Part shown: one piece after another, positions 7,502 through 15,227 of the stretch | How the letters are laid out: each line of letters begins with the position of its first letter | Numbering within the stretch: the first letter of the stretch is position 1 | Source of the DNA: Thermodesulfovibrio sp. | GTDB lineage: Bacteria; Nitrospirota; Thermodesulfovibrionia; Thermodesulfovibrionales; Thermodesulfovibrionaceae | Direction of reading: 5' to 3' | Assembly: GCA_026415995.1 (NCBI GenBank) | Contig: JAOAGB010000044.1 | Span: 1 to 21,917, forward strand | Length of the DNA: 21,917 nucleotides | The notes under the pieces: generated by a model | Told to the model about the DNA's origin: nothing | The model's input: only the letters and a program-made list of their open reading frames with translations | The model's database searches: none | Made by a program: the position numbers and the translations under genes

Positions 7502-8982
7502 CTATGTTCAGGTCTTAATAGAGGGAAAAGAATGACATCTCTTATAGATTGATTGTCTGTTAAAAGCATGACTAATCTGTCTATTCCTATGCCTTCTCCA
7601 GCAGCTGGAGGCATTCCTATTTCCAAGGCTTTAACAAAATCCTCATCCATTTCTGGAACTTCTTCATCTCCTTGGAGTCTTTCTTGCAATTGCTGAAGAA
7701 ATCTTTCCTTTTGATCTATAGGGTCGTTTAACTCAGAAAATGCATTAGCAATTTCTCTTCCTGCTATGAACAATTCAAATCTTTCAACAAGCTCCGGAGC
7801 ACTCTTTTTCCTTTTTGCTAATGGAGACAATTCAACAGGATAGTCAATTATAAATGTAGGCTGTATCAACTCAGATTCAACAACCTCTTTAAATATTTCA
7901 TCAAGCACCTTAGATAAAGTAGCACCTTTAGGGATATCTATTCCTCTTTTTAATGCCCATTGAATAGCTAATTCATGATTTTTAAAAATTTCTTCAGGCA
8001 CTCCTTTTTCTTTTAAAGCATCGTACATGGATATTTTTTTATAAGGTGGGTTAAAGTCTATCACATAGTCACCATATTTAATCTTAAGATTTCCACAAAC
8101 TTTTTCTACTATATAACTTAAAAGTTTTTCTGTAAACTCCATAAGCCAGTTATAGTCCTTATATGCAACGTAAAATTCTATCATCGTGAATTCAGGATTA
8201 TGTTTTGTTGAAATTCCCTCATTTCTGAAATTTTTACCAATTTCAAAAACCCTTTCAAATCCTCCCACAAGAAGTCTTTTTAAATATAGCTCTGGAGCAA
8301 TTCTTAAATAAAGTTCCATATCAAGGGCTTCATGATAGGTTTTAAATGGTTTTGCTCTCGCTCCGCCAGCTATTGTATGCATCATAGGAGTTTCAACTTC
8401 AAGAAAACCCTCATTTTCAAGGAATTCTCTAAGATATTTTATTATTTGCTGTCTTTTAATAAACGTTTCTTTAACAGAAGGATTAACTACTAGATCTACA
8501 TATCTTTGTCTGTATCTTGCCTCTATGTCTTTAAGTCCATGCCATTTTTCTGGTAAAGGTCTAAGAGATTTGCTCAAAAATACAAAATTATTCACTTCAA
8601 TGGTTAATTCATTTGTTTTAGTTCTAAAAAGTCTTCCTTCAACGCCTATAATATCGCCAATATCAAGATGTTTAATTAATTGAAACTTTTCACCTAATAA
8701 ATCCTTTCTAAAATAAATCTGAATTTTACCTTTTGAGTCTTGTAAATGAGCAAAGGCTGCTTTACCAAAATCTCTTAAAAGAATAACTCTTCCAGCTACA
8801 GAGGTGTTTATATTTATTTCTTCTAAAGTTTCTTTATCTATGTTTCCATATTTATCTAAAATTTCATTGGTCTTTGCATCTGGCTCAAAAATACCATTAT
8901 AGGGTTCTATCCCTAAACTTCTTAATGTTTCTAATTTCTTTATTCTTTGCTGAATTAGTTCAGTAAGCGGTGTTTCCTGCAT
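7498..8982 (-). CDS. lysS: Lysyl-tRNA synthetase, class II
   Basis: At 494 residues this has the usual length. An N-terminal OB-fold anticodon-binding domain (about 55-150, VAGRVILLRDFGKAAF) is followed by the class II catalytic core: motif 1 region (ETPMMHTIAGGARAKPF), motif 2 (FRNEGISTKHNPEFTMIEFY) and motif 3 near the C-terminus (GEGIGIDRLVMLL). It charges tRNA-Lys in the cytoplasm; a tRNA-Lys(CUU) gene lies at 21779-21851. It has a good promoter of its own directly upstream, placed so close that the message would be nearly leaderless. The stop overlaps the lolC/E start by four bases, a synthetase-lipoprotein exporter pairing that also occurs in other Gram-negatives. Confidence 0.97.
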   Translation of the reverse strand: MQETPLTELIQQRIKKLETLRSLGIEPYNGIFEPDAKTNEILDKYGNIDKETLEEININTSVAGRVILLRDFGKAAFAHLQDSKGKIQIYFRKDLLGEKFQLIKHLDIGDIIGVEGRLFRTKTNELTIEVNNFVFLSKSLRPLPEKWHGLKDIEARYRQRYVDLVVNPSVKETFIKRQQIIKYLREFLENEGFLEVETPMMHTIAGGARAKPFKTYHEALDMELYLRIAPELYLKRLLVGGFERVFEIGKNFRNEGISTKHNPEFTMIEFYVAYKDYNWLMEFTEKLLSYIVEKVCGNLKIKYGDYVIDFNPPYKKISMYDALKEKGVPEEIFKNHELAIQWALKRGIDIPKGATLSKVLDEIFKEVVESELIQPTFIIDYPVELSPLAKRKKSAPELVERFELFIAGREIANAFSELNDPIDQKERFLQQLQERLQGDEEVPEMDEDFVKALEIGMPPAAGEGIGIDRLVMLLTDNQSIRDVILFPLLRPEHR

Positions 8983-8990
8983 AGCCTTAA

Positions 8991-9020
8991 ATTATACCCC
9001 CTTAATAATTTATTAGTCAA
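8991..9020 (-). promoter_or_regulatory. Promoter of lysS (near-leaderless)
   Basis: On the minus strand, TTGACT (9015-9020) is 18 bp from a perfect TATAAT (8991-8996). The lysS ATG begins only 8 bases after the -10 box, so transcription should start within a base or two of the start codon. The promoter lies between the tRNA-Pro 3' end and lysS. Confidence 0.75.
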
Positions 9021-9042
9021 TTTTCGATTTATAAACTAAAAA

Positions 9043-9117
9043 TCGGGGCGAGCCGATTTGAACGGCCGACCACTCGCACCCCAAGCGAGTGCGCTAACCA
9101 GGCTGCGCTACGCCCCG
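9043..9117 (-). tRNA. tRNA-Pro (anticodon GGG)
   Basis: The minus strand folds into a full cloverleaf. The acceptor CGGGGCG pairs with CGCCCCG, all seven pairs G-C, with the C1-G72 pair typical of bacterial tRNA-Pro. The anticodon stem is CTCGC/GCGAG, with loop TTGGGGT and anticodon GGG at 9080-9082. GTTCAAATC forms the T-loop. The discriminator is A and no CCA is encoded; the next bases are TTTTT. The 5' end lies one base after the stop codon of the MerR-type gene, so the tRNA is probably cut out of the ihfA-merR transcript. Confidence 0.95.
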
Positions 9118-9118
9118 A

Positions 9119-9466
9119 TTAAGAGAGAATCTCAAGAATTTCTTTTAGCTTTATTTTAACCTTTTCTAATTTATCTTTTCTAATATCTTCACCGCAATCT
9201 GCAGACTGATAAATTTTGCTTAACTTTTTTCTTACACCTTCTATAGTATATTTCTCTTCATAAAGCATTTTTTTTATTTGAAATAAAAGTTCAATCTCCC
9301 GTTTAGTAAATAATCTTTGTCCACCCTTTGTTTTTTTGGGTTTTAAAAAAGGGAATTCTTTTTCCCAAAATCTTAAAACATATGCTTCAACCCCTACAAT
9401 TTTACTGGCTTCTCCTATTTTATAAAAGAGCTTAAAAGGTAATTCTTTCTGTAAAGACTCACCCAT
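9119..9466 (-). CDS. MerR-family transcriptional regulator
   Basis: A 115-residue protein with one MerR-type winged helix: YKIGEASKIVGVEAYVLRFWEKEF (about 16-39), then the wing GGQRLFTKREIELL (about 48-61), and a short coiled C-terminal helix. There is no effector-binding domain and no Cys cluster, so it is unlikely to be a metal or drug sensor of the usual kind. It starts two bases after the ihfA stop with no clear Shine-Dalgarno, which points to coupling, and ends one base before tRNA-Pro. An ihfA-merR-tRNA-Pro order is, as I recall it, also seen in some Deltaproteobacteria. Its targets are unknown. Confidence 0.9.
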   Translation of the reverse strand: MGESLQKELPFKLFYKIGEASKIVGVEAYVLRFWEKEFPFLKPKKTKGGQRLFTKREIELLFQIKKMLYEEKYTIEGVRKKLSKIYQSADCGEDIRKDKLEKVKIKLKEILEILS

Positions 9467-9467
9467 T

Positions 9468-9752
9468 TTATTTTAAAATTTGCTGAAACCTGTCTTTCAG
9501 CTTTTCACTAGGTCTAAAAGTTACAACTCTTCTAGGTTTTATTTCAACAGGCTTCATGTTTTTAGGATTTCTTCCCATCCTTGCTCCCTTTTTCCTAACA
9601 GTAAAAACTCCAAATCCTGATATTTTAATTATTTCGTCTTCTATTAGACCTTCTTTCATAGTTTCAAAAACAGTGTCTACTATTTTCTGTATTTCTGTTT
9701 TTGGAAGTCCTATTTTTTCAAAAATATGATTTACAAGATCCGCCTTTGTCAT
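9468..9752 (-). CDS. ihfA: Integration host factor alpha subunit
   Basis: A 94-residue DNABII protein of normal length. It starts MTKADLVNHIFEKIGL and carries the DNA-bending arm with GRNPKNMKPVEIKPRRVVTFRP (Pro in GRNP inserts into DNA) and the C-terminal KLKDRF helix. The RRVVTFRPSEKLK end favours IHF-alpha over HU. It acts in the nucleoid as a heterodimer with IHF-beta, whose gene is not in the window. The start has a strong ribosome binding site (AGGAGGC, 9-10 bases upstream). The -35 of its own promoter follows immediately after the aconitase stop. Confidence 0.93.
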   Translation of the reverse strand: MTKADLVNHIFEKIGLPKTEIQKIVDTVFETMKEGLIEDEIIKISGFGVFTVRKKGARMGRNPKNMKPVEIKPRRVVTFRPSEKLKDRFQQILK

Positions 9753-9795
9753 GGAGCCTCCTAATTAAGTTTATATGGTTTAAAACTCATTGAAT

Positions 9796-9824
9796 TTTAA
9801 AATATTTAGTTCTCAGATTGTCAA
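9796..9824 (-). promoter_or_regulatory. Candidate promoter of ihfA-merR-tRNA-Pro
   Basis: On the minus strand a perfect TTGACA (9819-9824) begins one base after the aconitase stop. The -10 is either TTTAAA (9796-9801, spacer 17) or TAAAAT with a spacer of 19. Either gives a leader of about 35 bases before ihfA. No terminator is visible between aconitase and ihfA, so read-through is likely too. Confidence 0.55.
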
Positions 9825-9825
9825 G

Positions 9826-11769
9826 TTATCCAATAACTTTCTTCCTTACATAAGGTAAAAGTCCTCCCTGCACAATAAGTTCTTTTTCTTTAGAATTTAG
9901 ATTAGAAATTACATCAAAATAAATATCCCTCTGTACAACTCTTACTCTATATACTTGGTCACTCTTTATACTATCTATGAGATCAACTATCTCTAATATA
10001 TCTCCCTGTTGTATTTTATCGTAATCATCAGGATTAACAAATATTAATGGGAGTATCCCAAAATTTATAAGATTGGCTCTGTGTATTCTCGCAAAAGATT
10101 TTGCTATGACCGCCTTTATGCCAAGAAACATAGGTGCCATAGCAGCATGCTCACGTGAAGACCCCTGTCCGTAATTTTCTCCTCCTATAATTATACCACC
10201 ACCTTTATTTTTAGCGTTAATTGCTCTTTCATAAAAGGTTTCATCAATATTTTTAAATGTAAAAGTAGATATCATTGGAATATTTGAACGATAAGGAAGC
10301 ACTTGGCTACCGGCTGGAAGAATATCATCTGTAGTTATATTGTCTCCTAACTTCAATAGCACTTCTGCTGTAATTTTAGTTTCAAGAGGTTCTTTAATGG
10401 GAACTTCCTTTATATTCGGTCCTTTTATAATTTTAATTTCCCTATCTTTCTGAGGTGGTATTATCATGTTATCATTAATTAAAAAAGTTTCTGGTTCATC
10501 AATCAAATCAATCTTAATACTTCCATCAAATGGATCAACAATTTTACCCTCAATAGCTGCTAATGCACAAACTACAGGTGAAGCTAAATATACAAAGGCG
10601 TCCTTTGTTCCAGAACGTCCCTTGAAATTCCTATTATATGAACGTAAGGATTTTTGTCCGCTACCAGGAGCTCCACCCATGCCTATGCAAGGACCGCATG
10701 CAGATTCAAGAACTCTTGCTCCAGAGGAGATAATATCCTCTATAGAACCGTCCTTAGCAAGCATTTCATAAACTTGCTTTGAACCAGGGTTTACAAAAAG
10801 AGTAACATCAGGATGGACAGTTTTACCCCTAAGTATGGAAGCTACTGTTTTCATGATTTTATAGGAGGAATTTGTACAAGAACCAATACATACCTGATCT
10901 ATTTTCATACCCTTTAATTCCTTCACAGATACCACATTATCAGGGCTATGTGGTTGGGCAATCATAGGTTCTATATTTGAAAGATCTATTTCTATTATTT
11001 CTGAATAAGTTGCATCCTCATCAGCTTCCAATTCTATCCATTGATGTTGTCTTCCTTGAGCTTTTAGGAACTTTAAAGTATTTTCATCACTCGGGAAAAT
11101 TGAAGTGGTTGCTCCTAATTCAGCTCCCATATTGGTAATAGTAGCTCTTTCAGTTAATGATAAATCTTTTACTCCAGGACCTCCGTACTCAAATATTTTT
11201 CCCACTCCTCCTTTAACTGTTAACATTTTTAGGAGTGACAGTATTACGTCCATTGCCGTAACATGGGGTCTACGAAGTTTTCCAGTTAAATAAATTTTTA
11301 CTATCTTAGGCATTGTAAACTCAAAAGGCATTCCTGCCATAACTGATGCTGCATCAAGTCCACCAACACCAATTGAAATCATTCCCATACCACCACCAGT
11401 AGGCGTATGACTATCTGTACCTAAGGCAATCATTCCAGGAGCAGCAAATCTTTCTAAGTTAACTTGATGACAGATTCCGTTACCTGGTCTTGAAAAGTAT
11501 GCTCCAAATTTGGCAGCAGCAGTTCTAAGAAAAAGATGATCATCGGCATTCATAAAATTACTTTGTAACATGTTATGATCAACATATGAAACTGCTAAAG
11601 GAACTTTTATACGGTCAAGTCCTATTGCCTCAAATTCTAACCATGTCATGGTTCCCGTTGCATCTTGAGTATAAACTTCATCAACTCTTACTCCGATAAG
11701 ATTTCCCGGTTTTAAATCACCATATACAAGATGAGATTCTAAAATCTTTTCAACAATGTTTTTACCCAT
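9826..11769 (-). CDS. Aconitate hydratase, Aquifex type
   Basis: A 647-residue single-chain aconitase in the size class of Aquifex-type enzymes, shorter than the roughly 890-residue AcnA type. The [4Fe-4S] ligands are Cys298 (CIGSCTNSS), Cys358 and Cys361 (ACGPCIGMGGAPGSG). TDSHTPTGGG near 118-127 and the swivel-domain GGENYGQGSSREHAA are active-site segments. It interconverts citrate and isocitrate, feeding 2-oxoglutarate synthesis. I chose the ATG at 11769 because GGGAGGC lies at 11774-11780. An in-frame ATG 22 codons upstream (11835) lacks family homology and would lie deep inside the preceding gene. With this start the overlap with the suhB-like gene is 8 bases. Confidence 0.95.
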   Translation of the reverse strand: MGKNIVEKILESHLVYGDLKPGNLIGVRVDEVYTQDATGTMTWLEFEAIGLDRIKVPLAVSYVDHNMLQSNFMNADDHLFLRTAAAKFGAYFSRPGNGICHQVNLERFAAPGMIALGTDSHTPTGGGMGMISIGVGGLDAASVMAGMPFEFTMPKIVKIYLTGKLRRPHVTAMDVILSLLKMLTVKGGVGKIFEYGGPGVKDLSLTERATITNMGAELGATTSIFPSDENTLKFLKAQGRQHQWIELEADEDATYSEIIEIDLSNIEPMIAQPHSPDNVVSVKELKGMKIDQVCIGSCTNSSYKIMKTVASILRGKTVHPDVTLFVNPGSKQVYEMLAKDGSIEDIISSGARVLESACGPCIGMGGAPGSGQKSLRSYNRNFKGRSGTKDAFVYLASPVVCALAAIEGKIVDPFDGSIKIDLIDEPETFLINDNMIIPPQKDREIKIIKGPNIKEVPIKEPLETKITAEVLLKLGDNITTDDILPAGSQVLPYRSNIPMISTFTFKNIDETFYERAINAKNKGGGIIIGGENYGQGSSREHAAMAPMFLGIKAVIAKSFARIHRANLINFGILPLIFVNPDDYDKIQQGDILEIVDLIDSIKSDQVYRVRVVQRDIYFDVISNLNSKEKELIVQGGLLPYVRKKVIG

Positions 11770-12559
11770 TAACGCCTCCCAAAATTTCTTTGAACTTATC
11801 AGCCAAAAATTTATGAATAATAGGATTTCCTGCAATAATGTTCCCAGTTAATAAATAATTATCCTTTCCATCAAAATCTGAAACAACACCTCCTGCTTCT
11901 TTAATTAAAATAGTTCCTGCTGCAATATCCCATGGGCTAAGGGAATATTCAAAAAAACCATCAACCCTTCCACAAGCTACATATGCTAAATCTATGGCAG
12001 CTGCTCCAGCTCTCCTTAAGTCATTAACAGAATGAAGCATTTGATGGAATATTTTTACATAATTACTCACATATTGTTTATTTCTGAAAGGAAAACCTGT
12101 TGCAATAAGAGAAAATTGCGGTTCCTTTGTAGAAGAGACTTTAATCTTTTTACCGTTAAGAAAGGCTCCAGAATTTTTCTCTGCGTAAAAAGTTTCATTC
12201 CTTAAAGGGTCATGAATCACTCCAATAATTAGTTCCCCTCTGTACATTAAAGCTATAGATATGGCAATAAAGGGAAAGCCATGAATAAAGTTTGTTGTTC
12301 CATCCAGTGGATCAATTATCCATAAATAATCAGCCATTCTATAATCCTTAGAGGATTCTTCTGCCATTATATGATGATTGGGAAAATATTTTTTTATATT
12401 GGTTATGATGGCTTTTTCAGATTCCAAGTCAACCTTTGTTACAAAATCAGAAAAGCTTTTTTGAGTAATTTCCTCGTTAGTAATACTTCCCACCTTTTCT
12501 TTAATTAACTTTCCTGCTGATTGAGCAACCTCCATCGCAACAATTAATGGTTCTCTCAT
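11762..12559 (-). CDS. Inositol monophosphatase family enzyme (SuhB-like)
   Basis: A 265-residue Mg-dependent phosphatase of normal family length. The metal and active-site residues are visible: Glu67 in MAEESS, Asp83 and Asp86 in WIIDPLDGTTNFIHGFP, and WDIAAGTILIKEAGG near 206-220. Family knowledge: members hydrolyse inositol-1-phosphate, and some thermophilic members also act on fructose-1,6-bisphosphate. E. coli SuhB also modulates rRNA transcription. The substrate cannot be fixed here. It overlaps the nitroreductase gene by 4 bases (ATGA) and aconitase by 8, so it is embedded in a coupled operon. Confidence 0.9.
   Translation of the reverse strand: MREPLIVAMEVAQSAGKLIKEKVGSITNEEITQKSFSDFVTKVDLESEKAIITNIKKYFPNHHIMAEESSKDYRMADYLWIIDPLDGTTNFIHGFPFIAISIALMYRGELIIGVIHDPLRNETFYAEKNSGAFLNGKKIKVSSTKEPQFSLIATGFPFRNKQYVSNYVKIFHQMLHSVNDLRRAGAAAIDLAYVACGRVDGFFEYSLSPWDIAAGTILIKEAGGVVSDFDGKDNYLLTGNIIAGNPIIHKFLADKFKEILGGVNG
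11774..11780 (-). promoter_or_regulatory. Ribosome binding site that sets the aconitase start
   Basis: GGGAGGC on the minus strand, five bases before the ATG at 11767-11769 and inside the last codons of the preceding gene. It rules in the shorter aconitase form. Confidence 0.7.
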
Positions 12560-13077
12560 TCAATAAACTCCACAGCTTCTATAAATGATACTCTTGGCGG
12601 TGCTGAAGGAATATGGGCTGGATAGCCTATTGGAAGTATTACTACCGGTCTTAAATAATCGGGTAGATGTAAAATTTTAGATACCTCATCTTCTCTGAAA
12701 GCACCTATCCATACAGTACCCAATCCATTCTCGCAGGCAACAAGCATTGCATTTGTAATACTACATGCAACATCTTGAATGGCATAAAGTTTTATTCCTC
12801 TTTCTCCATATCTGGGATATATTCTATCTCTATCTACGCATCCAACTATGACTAATGGTGCTTCGGAGATAAATGTTTGATTAAGAGCTGCCTTTGCTAT
12901 CTGTCTCTTTAGCTCTATATTTGATATAAAGAAAAATTTTCTTGCTTGAAGATTACCAGCTGAAGGTGCCCAAATAAGAGCTTCTATAATTTTATTTATG
13001 ACCTCCTTAGGTATTTCTTTGTCAAGAAAGGACCTTACACTTCTTCTGTATTTAATAGTTTTTAAAACCTCATCCAT
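12556..13077 (-). CDS. Nitroreductase-family FMN oxidoreductase
   Basis: A 173-residue member of the nitroreductase fold. RRSVRSF (about 11-17) is the usual FMN-phosphate contact. APSAGNLQARKF (about 37-48) and the C-terminal GLGTVWIGAF (about 117-126) and ILPIGYPA segments are family landmarks. Such proteins are homodimeric flavin enzymes reducing nitro, quinone or other substrates with NAD(P)H; the true substrate is unknown. It overlaps the TtuA-like gene by 8 bases and the SuhB-like gene by 4. Confidence 0.9.
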   Translation of the reverse strand: MDEVLKTIKYRRSVRSFLDKEIPKEVINKIIEALIWAPSAGNLQARKFFFISNIELKRQIAKAALNQTFISEAPLVIVGCVDRDRIYPRYGERGIKLYAIQDVACSITNAMLVACENGLGTVWIGAFREDEVSKILHLPDYLRPVVILPIGYPAHIPSAPPRVSFIEAVEFIE

Positions 13078-13984
13078 TTTTATATTCTAACAGCTTTTCT
13101 TTCAATCTGCAAATGCTACAACGTTCTGAACTGGTCAAGTAACCACAATCTTTGCATTTTTGTAAAGACACCTTCTCGATACTTTCTGAATACATTTTTT
13201 TGACTCTCTTTAAATATCCCTTATAGAAACCTATAATTGAACCAGGAAAATTTTTATTTAATTCAGCTGTAACGTGCTTAAAAACATCATAAACTTCTGA
13301 TCTGTAGGGACAGGATTCATCGATATATTTAATCCCTAAAACTTCACAAAAAAGTTTTGTCTCTTGTTCAGTCGTAAGACATAATGGTTTAACCTTTTTA
13401 CTAAATCCCTGTTTTTCCGATAAAACAGGATTAATACGTGAAAGCAAATCGTCATTCCAGAATATTAAATTTTTTATAATAAAGGAAACCTCGTCATTTA
13501 AAGTATGGCCTGTAACAATAGTTTCCCCCTTAGCTTCCATATTCATGATATATCTTCTAATCATTCCACAAACTGCACATATAGGCTTTTTTGCAATTTT
13601 TGATATTTTATATACAGGTAAGGGAAATATTTCCTGTAATTTTATTATTTTTAGATCAATTTTTTCATTTTCACAAAAATTTATTACGAATTCTTCCGTT
13701 TTTTCTGAAAGCCCTTTAATTCCTATATTGATATGCAAGGCCCTTATGTTATAACCTAAGTCTCTAAGAGTCTTAGTTAAACTAACACTATCCTTACCAC
13801 CGGAAAGGGCAATTAAAATAGGGTCAGAAGGTTGAAACATTTTAAATTTTTTTATTGTTTCATCTATCCTTTTTCTAAAAAAAATAGGAAAACATTCTAA
13901 ACAAAGTTTAAGATTATAATGTTCAAGAGAAATACCTTCTTTTAAAGAGTTACATATTTTACATCTTACTTTTTTATTTTCCAT
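13070..13984 (-). CDS. TtuA-like tRNA thiolation enzyme (PP-loop ATPase with Fe-S and zinc sites)
   Basis: A 304-residue protein with the full TtuA/Ncs6 layout. An N-terminal zinc site uses Cys8, Cys11, Cys28 and Cys31. The PP-loop is SGGKDS (61-66). Three cysteines, Cys136, Cys139 and Cys225, match the [4Fe-4S] ligands of TtuA. A C-terminal zinc ribbon uses Cys277, Cys280, Cys289 and Cys292. Family knowledge: TtuA puts sulfur on U/T54 of tRNA in thermophiles, using the sulfur carrier TtuB, which is not encoded here; related enzymes thiolate other positions. One oddity is that the usual GHNLDDE motif reads GHTLNDE (159-165), with Asn163 for the first Asp. It overlaps rnhA by 19 bases and the nitroreductase gene by 8. 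Confidence 0.85.
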   Translation of the reverse strand: MENKKVRCKICNSLKEGISLEHYNLKLCLECFPIFFRKRIDETIKKFKMFQPSDPILIALSGGKDSVSLTKTLRDLGYNIRALHINIGIKGLSEKTEEFVINFCENEKIDLKIIKLQEIFPLPVYKISKIAKKPICAVCGMIRRYIMNMEAKGETIVTGHTLNDEVSFIIKNLIFWNDDLLSRINPVLSEKQGFSKKVKPLCLTTEQETKLFCEVLGIKYIDESCPYRSEVYDVFKHVTAELNKNFPGSIIGFYKGYLKRVKKMYSESIEKVSLQKCKDCGYLTSSERCSICRLKEKLLEYKNG

Positions 13985-14367
13985 GATGCTTCTTTTGCGA
14001 GTTTATCAGCCATTGAGTTGTGTTCTCTGTTTATATGAGTTATTTTATAAGATTTTAAATTACTAAGCATTTGTTTAACTCTCTCATATAGGGGAATTAA
14101 ATTTTTATTTTTAACTTTATAAATACCTGTTATTTGTCTAACAAGTAGTTCACTGTCAGAGTATATTTCTACATCCTCCGCCCCTGCTTTCAATGCTTCT
14201 TCTAATCCTCTTATTAAGGCTCCATATTCAGCCACATTATTTGTTGTCTTACCAATATATTCCGATATTTCTATTTTCCTGTTATCATTAAGAAATATTA
14301 TGCATCCTATACCTGCCTCTCCTGGATTTCCACGAGAGGCACCATCGCAGTAAATCTTGGCTTTCAT
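13966..14367 (-). CDS. rnhA: Ribonuclease HI family protein
   Basis: A 133-residue RNase H fold protein with the acidic catalytic set: Asp8 (YCDGASRGNPG), Glu47 (NNVAEYGAL), Asp71 (YSDSELLVRQ) and Asp122 (HNSMADKLAKEA). It would cleave the RNA strand of RNA-DNA hybrids. It is shorter than E. coli RNase HI (155 residues) and lacks the basic protrusion, like archaeal and Gram-positive type 1 enzymes. The start overlaps the zinc-ribbon gene by 4 bases (ATGA), and the 3' end overlaps the TtuA-like gene by 19. The zinc-ribbon/RNase H pairing is common in bacteria. Confidence 0.92.
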   Translation of the reverse strand: MKAKIYCDGASRGNPGEAGIGCIIFLNDNRKIEISEYIGKTTNNVAEYGALIRGLEEALKAGAEDVEIYSDSELLVRQITGIYKVKNKNLIPLYERVKQMLSNLKSYKITHINREHNSMADKLAKEASWKIKK

Positions 14368-15104
14368 TCAGAAGAGACCTGTTGTTCTTCTTTATCTTCC
14401 TTTGCTTTAAAAAATAGGATACGTCCACATTGAGGACAATATTTTATTGACTGATTAAGTTTGATTTCCACATAAAGTTGTGGAGGAATATGTAGGAAAC
14501 AGCCTTGACATACTGAATTTACCACTTCAGCAACAGCAAGACCTTTATGTTTTTTCATAAGTTCCCTGTACTCGTCATATATTTCTGGAGGCATATTAAC
14601 GGCTATATTTTTCCTCGTATCTTTTAATTTTTCTATTTCATTTTCTACTCTCTTTATCTCATCTTCTAACTTTGCCTTTTCTTTTTCCAAATCAGTTTTT
14701 TTAGAAGATATTTCTGATTTGCTTTTTTCAAGTCTTTTTCTGTATTCATCCATATCATAAAGTATCAATAATAAGTTTTCTTCTTCCGTTTTTATTGCTT
14801 CTTCTACTGTCTTTATTTCCTGTAACAGGGCTTGATATTCCTTGTTCGTTTTTATTTGTGAAGTTTTCTCTTTTAATTTTCTTATTTTTTCATTTAAATC
14901 TTCTATCTCTCTTTCTTTATCCTTTTTCTTCTTTTCCAGTTCTGTTAATTTTTTGTTCTCATTTTCAAAATCTTTTTGAAATTTAGCAATTATTTCATCT
15001 ATTTTTCTGATTTCGGAAGGTATAATTTCTAATTGCTGTTTTAATGTAAGAATCTGAGAATCTATTTGTTGTAATAAAATTAGAGTTTTTAACTCTTCAA
15101 CCAC
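14364..15104 (-). CDS. Coiled-coil zinc-ribbon protein (CdsZ/zf-RING_7-like)
   Basis: A 246-residue protein. Residues about 8-175 are a long, highly charged coiled-coil hairpin rich in Glu and Lys. Then comes a C4 zinc ribbon: CxxC in VCQGCF and a second CxxC in YCPQCGR near residues 200-230. It resembles the widespread C4-type zinc-ribbon family whose members are often found beside RNase H genes. The molecular role is not settled. It starts with GTG at 15102-15104, supported by AGGAGAT about 11 bases upstream. The leader lies only 25 bases after the tRNA-CAU 3' end with no room for another promoter, so it is probably cotranscribed with that tRNA. Confidence 0.85.
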   Translation of the reverse strand: MVEELKTLILLQQIDSQILTLKQQLEIIPSEIRKIDEIIAKFQKDFENENKKLTELEKKKKDKEREIEDLNEKIRKLKEKTSQIKTNKEYQALLQEIKTVEEAIKTEEENLLLILYDMDEYRKRLEKSKSEISSKKTDLEKEKAKLEDEIKRVENEIEKLKDTRKNIAVNMPPEIYDEYRELMKKHKGLAVAEVVNSVCQGCFLHIPPQLYVEIKLNQSIKYCPQCGRILFFKAKEDKEEQQVSSE

Positions 15105-15129
15105 TATAAACTTATCTCCTGTTTAAAAA

Positions 15130-15203
15130 TGGGCCCACCAGGATTCGAACCTGGGACCAACCGGTTATGAGCCGGTAGCTCTGGCCAGCTGAGCTATGGG
15201 CCC
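15130..15203 (-). tRNA. tRNA with anticodon CAU, probably tRNA-Ile2 (lysidine type)
   Basis: A complete cloverleaf on the minus strand. The acceptor is GGGCCCA/TGGGCCC. The anticodon stem is ACCGG/CCGGT, with loop CTCATAA and anticodon CAT at 15167-15169. The T-loop is GTTCGAATC. CAU could mean elongator Met or the Ile2 isoacceptor modified by TilS. C4-G69 and C5-G68 are the acceptor pairs known to favour TilS recognition in E. coli, and initiator features (C1 mismatch, GGG/CCC anticodon stem) are absent. I therefore prefer Ile2. The discriminator is A, no CCA is encoded, and TTTTT follows. Confidence 0.93.
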
Positions 15204-15227
15204 AAATTGGAAAAACGTTACAAAATT

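Noticed and set aside
8983..9042. T-box leader upstream of lysS.
   Set aside because: Only 60 bases separate tRNA-Pro and lysS, and the promoter sits against the start codon, so no leader RNA structure is possible.
11770..11835. A longer aconitase start at 11835.
   Set aside because: It adds 22 residues unlike the family, read from inside the preceding gene; the ribosome site at 11774-11780 fits the ATG at 11769.
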